DNA of 64,000 nt from NCBI GenBank assembly GCA_033782935.1, contig JAWQEG010000169.1, positions 310,001 to 374,000 on the forward strand, read 5' to 3'. The position numbers and the translations under genes are program-made. Source of the stretch: Petrolisthes cinctipes (Eukaryota; Arthropoda; Malacostraca; Decapoda; Porcellanidae). Below the pieces are notes generated by a model. That model saw only the letters and a program-made list of their open reading frames with translations. It ran no database searches and was not told the DNA's origin. Of this stretch, positions 51,148 through 61,418 are shown in pieces (the first letter of the stretch is position 1; each line of letters begins with the position of its first letter).

Positions 51148-54100
51148 GTAGGCATGTACAGATTGCTTCTGGGACCCCAAAATATTTAATTTTCGGGTGT
51201 TTTGAGCCTGAATTTGAGATATAAACGGGTACTGAAGATGCATGCACATATCGACTTTTGTGCACCTAAAAGATCGATTTTCAGTATGTTTTGAGCATGT
51301 ATTTTGAAAATACTCTAACACGGAGTAGGCATGTACAGATCGCTTCTGGGACCCCTAAATATCGAATTTTCGGGTGTTTTGGGACTGAATTTGAGATATC
51401 GACTTTTTGGCACCTAAAAGATAGATTTTTAGCATGTTTTTAGAATATTTTTTGAAAATATTCTAGCACTGAGTAGGCATGTACAGATTGCTTCTGGGAC
51501 CCCAAAATATTGAATTTTCGGGTTTTTTGAGCCTGAATTTGAGATATAAACGGGTACAGAAGATACATGCACATATTGACTTTGGGCACCAAAAATATCG
51601 ATTTTCAGCATGTTTTGGGCCTGCATTTTGAAAATACTCTAACACTGAGTAGGCATGTACAGATTGCTTCTGGGACCCCAAAATATCGAATTTTCGGGTG
51701 TTTTGAGCCAGAATTTGAGATATAAACGGGTACAGAAGATGCATGCACATATCGACTTTTGGGCACCTAAGAGATCGATTTTCAGTATGTTTTGAGCATG
51801 TATTTTGAAAATACTTTAACACGGAGTAGGCATGTACAGATCGCTTCTGGGACCCCAAAATATCGAATTTTCGGGTGTTTAGGGCCAGAATTTGAGATAT
51901 AAACGGGTACAGAAGATGCATGCACATATCGACTTTTGGGCACCTAAAAGATCGATTTTCAGTATGTTTTTGGCCTGTATTTTGAAAATACTCTAACACG
52001 GAGTAGGCATGTACAGATACCTTCTGGGACCTCTAAATATCGAATTTTCGGGTGTTATGGGACTGAATTTGATATATCGATTTTTTGGCACCAAAAATAT
52101 CGATTTTCAGCATGTTTTGGGCCTGTATTTTGAAAATACTCTAACACTGAGTAGGCATGTACAGATTGCTTCTGGGACCCCAAAATATTGAATTTTCGGG
52201 TGTTTTGAGCCTGAATTTGAGATATAAACGGGTACTGAAGATGCATGCAGATAGCGACTTTTGTGCACCTAAAAGATCGATTTTCAGTATGTTTTTGGCC
52301 TGTATTTTGAAAATACTCTAACACGGAGTAGGCATGTACAGATACCTTCTGGGACCTCTAAATATCGAATTTTCGGGTGGTATGGGACTGAATTTGAGAT
52401 ATCGATTGTTTGGCACCTATAATATAGATTTTTAGCATATTTTTAGCCTATATTTTGAAAATATTCTAGCACTGAGTAGGCATGTACAGATTGCTTCTGG
52501 GACCCCAAAATATTGAATTTTCGGTTGTTTTGAGCCTGAATTTGAGATATAAACGGGTACAGAAGATACATGCACATATTGACTTTGGGCACCAAAAATA
52601 TCGATTTTCAGCATGTTTTGGGCCTGAATTTTGAAAATACTCTAACATGGAGTAGGCATGTACAGATCGCTTCTGGGACCCCAAAATATCGAATTTTCGG
52701 GTGTTTTGAGCCTGAATTTGAGATATAAACGGGTACTGAAGATGCATGCACATATCGACTTTTGTGCACCTAAAAGATCGATTTTCAGCATGTTTTGAAC
52801 CTGAATTTTGAAAATACTCTAACACGGAGTAGGCATGTACAGATACCTTCTGGGACCCCTAAATATCGAATTTTTGGGTATTTTGGGACTGAATTTGAGA
52901 TATCGATTTTTTGGCACCTAAAATGTCGATTTTTAGCATGTTTTTAGCCTATATTTTGAAAATATTCTAGCACTGTGTAGGCATGTACAGATTGCTTCTG
53001 GGACCCCAAAATATTGAATTTTCGGGTGTTTTCAGCCTGAATTTGAGATATAAACGGGTACAGAAGATACATGCACATATTGACTTTGGGCATCTAAAAT
53101 ATCGATTTTCAGAATGTTTTGGGCCTGTATTTTGAAAATACTCTAACACTGAGTAGGCATGTACAGATTGCTTCTGGGACCCCAAAATATTGAATTTTCG
53201 GTTGTTTTGAGCCTGAATTTGAGATATAAACGGGTACAGAAGATACATGCACATATTGACTTTGGGCACCAAAAATATCGATTTTCAGCATGTTTTGGTC
53301 CTGAATTTTGAAAATACTCTAACAAGGAGTAGGCATGTACAGATACCTTCTGGGACCTCTAAATATCGAATTTTCGGGTGTTTTGGGACTGAATTTGAGA
53401 TATCTATTTTTTGGCACCTAAAATATCGATTTTCAGCATGTTTTTAGCCTATATTTTGAAAATATTCTAGCACTGTGTAGGCATGTACAGATCGCTTCTG
53501 GGACCCCAAAATACCGAATTTTCGGGTGTTTTGAGCCTGAATTTGAGATATAAACGGGTACTGAAGATGCATGCACATATCGACTTTTGTGCACCTAAAA
53601 GATCGATTTTCAGTATTTTTTGAGCATGTATTTTGAAAATACTCTAACACGGAGTAGGCATGAACAGATCGCTTCTGGGACCCCAAAATATCGAATTTCG
53701 GGCCAGAATTTGAGATATAAACGGGTACAGAAGATGCATGCACATATCGACTTTTGGGTACCTAAAAGATCGATTTTCAGTATGTTTTTAGCCTGTTTTT
53801 TTAAAATACTCTAACACGGAGTAGGCATGTACAGATACCTTCTGGGACCTCTAAATATCGAATTTTCGGGTGTTTTGGGACTGAATTTGAGATATCGAAT
53901 TTTTGGCACCTAAAATGTCGATTTTTAGCATGTTTTTAGCTTATATTTTGAAAATATTCTAGCACTGTGTAGGCATGTACAGATTGCTTCTGGGACCCCA
54001 AAATATTGAATTTTCGGGTGTTTTGAGCCTGAATTTGAGATATAAACGGGTACAGAAGATACATGCACATATCGACTTTTGGGCACCTAAAAGATCGATT

Positions 54101-54293
54101 TTCAGTATGTTTTTGGCCTGTATTTTGAAAATACTCTAACAAGGAGTAGGCATGTACAGATACCTTCTGGGACCTCTAAATATCGAATTTTCGGGTGTTT
54201 TGGGACTGAATTTGAGATATCTATTTTTTGGCACCTAAAATATCGATTTTCAGCATGTTTTTAGCCTATATTTTGAAAATATTCTAGCACTGT
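51148..54293. repeat. Mixed HOR stretch
   Basis: Short-monomer junctions near 51,391, 52,065, 52,390, 52,895, 53,393, 53,883 and 54,210 give a tetramer, a dimer, two trimers, a shortened trimer and a dimer. Local variants include GGTGGTATGGGACTG, CACCTATAATATAG and TCGGTTGTTTTGAGCC. The first copy of the AATTTCGGGCC deletion occurs at about 53,694. Confidence 0.8.
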
Positions 54294-56348
54294 GTAGGCA
54301 TGTACAGATTGCTTCTGGGACCCCAAAATATTGAATTTTCGGGTGTTTTGAGCCTGAATTTGTGATATAAACGGGTACAGAAGATACATGCACATATTGA
54401 CTTTGGGTATCTAAAATATCGATTTTCAGCATGTTTTGGGCCTGTATTTTGAAAATACTCTAACACTGAGTAGGCATGTACAGATTGCTTCTGGGACCCC
54501 AAAATATTGAATTTTCGGGTGTTTTGAGCCTGAATTTGAGATATAAACGGGTATTGAAGATGCATGCACATATCGACTTTTGTGCACCTAAAAGATCGAT
54601 TTTCAGTATGTTTTGAGCATGTATTTTGAAAATACTCTAACACGGAGTAGGCATGTACAGATCGCTTCTGGAACCCCTAAATATCAAATTTTCGGGTGTT
54701 TTGGGACTGAATTTGAGATATCGATTTTTTGGCACCTAAAATGTCGATTTTTAGCATGTTTTTAGCCTATATTTTGAAAATATTCTAGCACATATTGACT
54801 TTGGGCACCAAAAATATCGATTTCAGCATGTTTTGGGCCTGAATTTTGAAAATACTCTAACACGGAGTAGGCATGTACAGATCGCTTCTGGGAACCCAAA
54901 ATATCGAATTTTCGGGTGTTTTGAGCCTGAATTTGAGATATAAACGGGTACTGAAGATGCATGCACATATCGACTTTTGTGCTCCTAAAAGATCGATTTT
55001 CAGCATGTTTTGGGCCTGAATTTTGAAAATACTCTAACACGGAGTAGGCATGTACAGATCGCTTCTGGGACCCCAAAATATCGAATTTCGGGCCAGAATT
55101 TGAGATATAAACGGGTACAGAAGATGCATCACATATCGACTTTTGGGCACCTAAAAGATCGATTTTCAGCATGTTTTGGGCCTGAATTTTGAAAATACTC
55201 TAACAAGGAGTAGGCATGTACAGATACCTTCTGGGACCTCTAAATATCGAATTTTCGGGTGTTTTGGGACTGAATTTGAGATATCTATTTTTTGGCACCT
55301 AAAATATCGATTTTCAGCATGTTTTTAGCCTATATTTTGAAAATATTCTAGCACTGTGTAGGCATGTACAGATTGCTTCTGGGACCCCAAAATATTGAAT
55401 TTTCGGGTGTTTTGAGCCTGAATTTGAGATATAAACGGGTATTGAAGATGCATGCACATATCGACTTTTGTGCACCTAAAAGATCGATTTTCAGTATGTT
55501 TTGAGCATGTATTTTGAAAATACTCTAAAACGGAGTAGGCATGTACAGATCGCTTCTGGAACCCCTAAATATCGAATTTTCGGGTGTTTTGGGACTGAAT
55601 TTGAGATATCGATTTTTTGGCACCTAAAATGTCGATTTTTAGCATGTTTTTAGCCTATATTTTGAAAATATTCTAGCACTGAGTAGGCATGTACAGATTG
55701 CTTCTGGGACCCCAAAATATTGAATTTTCGGGTGTTTTGAGCCTGAATTTGAGATATAAACGGGTACAGAAGATACATGCACATATTGACTTTGGGCACC
55801 AAAAATATCGATTTCAGCATGTTTTGGGCCTGAATTTTGAAAATACTCTAACACGGAGTAGGCATGTACAGATCGCTTCTGGGACCCCAAAATATCGAAT
55901 TTTCGGGTGTTTTGAGCCTGAATTTGAGATATAAACGGGTACTGAAGATGCATGCACATATCGACTTTTGTGCACCTAAAAGATCGATTTTCAGCATGTT
56001 TTGGGCCTCAATTTTGAAAATACTCTAACACGGAGTAGGCATGTACAGATCGCTTCTGGGACCCCAAAATATCGAATTTCGGGCCAGAATTTGAGATATA
56101 AACGGGTACAGAAGATGCATCACATATCGACTTTTGGGCACCTAAAAGATCGATTTTCAGCATGTTTTGGGCCTGAATTTTGAAAATACTCTAACACGGA
56201 GTAGGCATGTACAGATACCTTCTGGGACCTCTAAATATCGAATTTTCGGGTATTTTGGGACTGAATTTGAGATATCGATTTTTTGGCACCTAAAATGTCG
56301 ATTTTTAGCATGTTTTTAGCCTATATTTTGAAAATATTCTAGCACTGT
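54294..56348. repeat. 2,055-bp unit U1
   Basis: Layout by short-monomer spacing: trimer (500), a 565-bp group containing a 73-bp monomer remnant, dimer (324) and a shortened tetramer (665). Markers are GGGTATTGAAGATGC, CATCTAAAATATCG, the remnant junction at about 54,790, GATTTCAGCATG (1-bp deletion), AATTTCGGGCC and GATGCATCACAT. Confidence 0.84.
54763..54840. repeat. Monomer remnant with 103-bp deletion, copy 1
   Basis: ATTCTAGCAC is joined straight to ATATTGACTTTGGGCACC, removing the first 103 bp of an alpha monomer. In intact copies both breakpoints end in GCAC, so 4-bp microhomology explains the join. Landmark spacing across the site (54,647 to 54,867) is 220 bp, which is 148 + 176 - 103 - 1. 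Confidence 0.85.
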
Positions 56349-58078
56349 GTAGGCATGTACAGATTGCTTCTGGGACCCCAAAATATTGAATTTTCGGGTG
56401 TTTTGAGCCTGAATTTGAGATATAAACGGGTACAGAAGATACATGCACATATTGACTTTGGGCATCTAAAATATCGATTTTCAGCATGTTTTGGGCCTGT
56501 ATTTTGAAAATACTCTAACACTGAGTAGGCATGTACAGATTGCTTCTGGGACCCCAAAATATTGAATTTTCGGGTGTTTTGAGCCTGAATTTGAGATATA
56601 AACGGGTATTGAAGATGCATGCACATATCGACTTTTGTGCACCTAAAAGATCGATTTTCAGTATGTTTTGAGCATGTATTTTGAAAATACTCTAACACGG
56701 AGTAGGCATGTACAGATCGCTTCTGGAACCCCTAAATATCGAATTTTCGGGTGTTTTGGGACTGAATTTGAGATGTCGATTTTTTGGCCCCTAAAATGTC
56801 GATTTTTAGCATGTTTTTAGCCTATATTTTGAAAATATTCTAGCACATATTGACTTTGGGCACCAAAAATATCGATTTCAGCATGTTTTGGGCCTGAATT
56901 TTGAAAATACTCTAACACGGAGTAGGCATGTACAGATCGCTTCTGGGACCCCAAAATATCGAATTTTCGGGTGTTTTGAGCCTGAATTTGAGATATAAAC
57001 GGGTACTGAAGATGCATGCACATATCGACTTTTGTGCACCTAAAAGATCGATTTTCAGCATGTTTTGGGCCTGAATTTTGAAAATACTCTAACACGGAGT
57101 AGGCATGTACAGATCGCTTCTGGGACCCCAAAATATCGAATTTCGGGACAGAATTTGAGATATAAACGGGTACAGAAGATGCATCACATATCGACTTTTG
57201 GGCACCTAAAAGATCGATTTTCAGCATGTTTTGGGCCTGAATTTTGAAAATACTCTAACAAGGAGTAGGCATGTACAGATACCTTCTGGGACCTCTAAAT
57301 ATCGAATTTTCGGGTGTTTTGGGACTGAATTTGAGATATCGATTTTTTGGCACCTAAAATATCGATTTTCAGCATGTTTTTAGCCTATATTTTGAAAATA
57401 TTCTAGCACTGTGTAGGCATGTACAGATTGCTTCTGGGACCCCAAAATATTGAATTTTCGGGTGTTTTGAGCCTGAATTTGAGATATAAACGGGTACAGA
57501 AGATACATGCACATATTGACTTTGGGCACCAAAAATATCGATTTCAGCATGTTTTGGGCCTGAATTTTGAAAATACTCTAACACGGAGTAGGCATGTACA
57601 GATCGCTTCTGGGACCCCAAAATATCGAATTTTCGGGTGTTTTGAGCCTGAATTTGAGATATAAACGGGTACTGAAGATGCATGCACATATCGACTTTTG
57701 TGCACCTAAAAGATCGATTTTCAGCATGTTTTGGGCCTGAATTTTGAAAATACTCTAACACGGAGTAGGCATGTACAGATCGCTTCTGGGACCCCAAAAT
57801 ATCGAATTTCGGGCCAGAATTTGAGATATAAACGGGTACAGAAGATGCATCACATATCGACTTTTGGGCACCTAAAAGATCGATTTTCAGCATGTTTTGG
57901 GCCTGAATTTTGAAAATACTCTAACACGGAGTAGGCATGTACAGATACCTTCTGGGACCTCTAAATATCGAATTTTCGGGTATTTTGGGACTGAATTTGA
58001 GATATCGATTTTTTGGCACCTAAAATGTCGATTTTTAGCATGTTTTTAGCCTATATTTTGAAAATATTCTAGCACTGT
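56349..58078. repeat. 1,730-bp unit U2
   Basis: Same as U1 minus one 325-bp dimer equivalent. It carries the second copy of the remnant junction (about 56,845), exactly 2,055 bp from the first. Its right part matches U1 at offset 1,730 bp. Confidence 0.84.
56818..56895. repeat. Monomer remnant with 103-bp deletion, copy 2
   Basis: The same CTAGCACATATTGAC junction, 2,055 bp downstream of copy 1, including the adjacent 1-bp deletion in GATTTCAGCATG. An identical breakpoint plus the same neighbour shows duplication of one event, not two events. Confidence 0.85.
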
Positions 58079-59749
58079 GTAGGCATCTACAGATTGCTTC
58101 TGGGACCCCAAAATATTGAATTTTCGGGTGTTTTGAGCCTGAATTTGAGATATAAACGGGTACAGAAGATACATGCACATATTGACTTCGGGCATCTAAA
58201 ATATCGATTTTCAGCATGTTTTGGGCCTGTATTTTGAAAATACTCTAACACTGAGTAGGCATGTACAGATTGCTTCTGGGACCCCAAAATATTGAATTTT
58301 CGGGTGTTTTGAGCCTGAATTTGAGATATAAACGGGTACTGAAGATGCATGCACATATCGACTTTTGTGCACCTAAAAGATCGATTTTCAGTATGTTTTG
58401 AGCATGTATTTTGAAAATACTCTAACACGGAGTAGGCATGTACAGATCGCTTCTGGGACCCCTAAATATCGAATTTTCGGGTGTTTTGGGACTGAATTTG
58501 AGATATCGACTTTTTGGCACCTAAAAGATCGATTTTTAGCATGTTTTTAGCCTATATTTTGAAAATATTCTAGCACTGAGTAGGCATGTACAGATTGCTT
58601 CTGGGACCCCAAAATATTGAATTTTCGGGTGTTTTGAGCCTGAATTTGAGATATAAACGGGTACAGAAGATACATGCACATATTGACTTTGGGCATCTAA
58701 AATATCGATTTTCAGCATGTTTTGGGCCTGAATTTTGAAAATACTCTAACACGGAGTAGGCATGTACAGATCGCTTCTGGGACCCCAAAATATCGAATTT
58801 TCGGGTGTTTTGAGCCTGAATTTGAGATATAAACGGGTACTGAAGATGCATGCACATATCGACTTTTGTGCACCTAAAAGATCGATTTTCAGCATGTTTT
58901 GGGCCTGAATTTTGAAAATACTCTAACACGAAGTAGGCATGTACAGATCGCTTCTGGGACCCCAAAATATCGAATTTCGGGGCAGAATTTGAGATATAAA
59001 CGGGTACAGAAGATGCATGCACATATCGACTTTTGGGCACCTAAAAGATCGATTTTCAGTATGTTTTTAGCCTGCATTTTGAAAATACTCTAACACGGAG
59101 TAGGCATGTACAGATACCTTCTGGGGCCTCTAAATATCGAATTTTCGGGTGTTTTGGGACTGAATTTGAGATATCGATTTTTTGGCACCTAAAATGTTGA
59201 TTTTTAGCATGTTTTTAGCTTATATTTTGAAAATATTCTAGCACTGTGTAGGCATGTACAGATTGCTTCTGGGACCCCAAAATATTGAATTTTCGGGTGT
59301 TTTGAGCCTGAATTTGAGATATAAACGGGTACAGAAGATACATGCACATATTGACTTTGGGCACCAAAAAATATCGATTTTCAGCATGTTTTGGGCCTGA
59401 ATTTTGAAAATACTCTAAGACGGAGTAGGCATGTACAGATCGCTTCTGGGACCCCAAAATATCGAATTTTCGGGTGTTTACGGCCAGAATTTGAGATATA
59501 AACGGGTACAGAAGATGCATGCACATATCGACTTTTGGGCACCTAAAAGATCGATTTTCAGTATGTTTTTGGCCTGTATTTTGAAAATACTCTAACAAGG
59601 AGTAGGCATGTACAGATACCTTCTGGGACCTCTAAATATCGAATTTTAGGATGTTTTGGGACTGAATTTGAGATATCGATTTTTTGGCACCTAAAATATC
59701 GATTTTCAGCATGTTTTTAGCCTATATTTTGAAAATATTCTAGCACTGT
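58079..59749. repeat. 1,671-bp unit U3
   Basis: Trimer, shortened tetramer, trimer (10 monomers). It has the AATTTCGGG deletion (with GGGGCAG) near 58,973 but not the 73-bp remnant. It ends at a landmark mutated from GTAG to TTAG at 59,750. Confidence 0.8.
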
Positions 59750-61418
59750 TTAGGCATGTACAGATTGCTTCTGGGACCCCAAAATATTGAATTTTCGGGT
59801 GTTTTGAGCCTTAATTTGAGATATAAACGGGTACAGAAGATACATGCACATATTGACTTTGGGCATCTAAAATATCGATTTTCAGCATGTTTTGGGCCTG
59901 TATTTTGAAAATACTCTAACACTGAGTAGGCATGTACAGATTGCTTCTGGGACCCCAAAATATTGAATTTTCGGGTGTTTTGAGCCTGAATTTGAGATAT
60001 AAACGGGTATTGAAGATGCATGCACATATCGACTTTTGTGCATCTAAAAGATCGATTTTCAGTATGTTTTGAGCATGTATTTTGAAAATACTCTAACACG
60101 GAGTAGGCATGTACAGATCGCTTCTGGAACCCCTAAATATCGAATTTTCGGGTGTTTTGGGACTGAATTTGAGATATCGATTTTTTGGCACCTAAAATGT
60201 CTATTTTTAGCATGTTTTTAGCCTATATTTTGAAAATATTCTAGCACTGAGTAGGCATGTACAGATTGCTTCTGGGACCCCAAAATATTGAATTTTCGGG
60301 TGTTTTGAGACTGAATTTGAGATATAAACGGGTACAGAAGATACATGGACATATTGACTTTGGGCACCAAAAATATCGATTTTCAGCATGTTTTGGGCCT
60401 GAATTTTGAAAATACTCTAACACGGAGTAGGCATGTACAGATCGCTTCTGGGACCCCAAAATATCGAATTTTCGGGTGTTTTGAGCCTGAATTTGAGATA
60501 TAAACGGGTACTGAAGATGCATGCACATATCGACTTTTGTGCACCTAAAAGATCGATTTCCAGCATGTTTTGGGCCTGAATTTTGAAAATACTCTAACAC
60601 GGAGTAGGCATGTACAGATCGCTTCTGGGACCCCAAAATATCGAATTTCGGGCAAGAATTTGAGATATAAACGGGTACAGAAGATGCATCACATATCGAC
60701 TTTTGGGCACCTAAAAGATCGATTTTCAGTATGTTTTTAGCCTGCATTTTGAAAATACTCTAACACGGAGTAGGCATGTACAGATACCTTCTGGGACCTC
60801 TAAATATCGAATTTTCGGGTGTTTTGGGACTGAATTTGAGATATCGTTTTTTTGGCACCTAAAATGTCGATTTTTAGCATGTTTTTAGCTTATATTTTGA
60901 AAATATTCTAGCACTGTGTAGGCATGTACAGATTGCTTCTGGGACCCCAAAATATTGAATTTTCGGGTATTTTGAGCCTGAATTTGAGATATAAACGGGT
61001 ACAGAAGATACATGCACATATTGACTTTGAGCACCAAAAATATCGATTTTCAGCATGTTTTGGGCCTGAATTTTGAAAATACTCTAACACGGAGTAGGCA
61101 TGTACAGATCGCTTCTGGGACCCCAAAATATCGAATTTTCGGGTGTTTAGGGCCAGAATTTGAGATATAAACGGGTACAGAAGATGCATGCACATATCGA
61201 CTTTTGGGCACCTAAAAGATCGATTTTCAGTATGTTTTTGGCCTGTATTTTGAAAATACTCTAACAAGGAGTAGGCATGTACAGATACCTTCTGGGACCT
61301 CTAAATATCGAATTTTTGGGTGTTTTGGGACTGAATTTGAGATATCGATTTTTTGGCACCTAAAATATCGATTTTCAGCATGTTTTTAGCCTATATTTTG
61401 AAAATATTCTAGCACTGT
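59750..61418. repeat. 1,669-bp unit U4
   Basis: Same trimer, tetramer, trimer layout as U3. It carries AATTTCGGGCAAG near 60,644 and GATGCATCACAT near 60,687, together with GCCTGCATTTTG and TTTTTAGCTTATATTTTG, which U3 also has. Confidence 0.8.
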
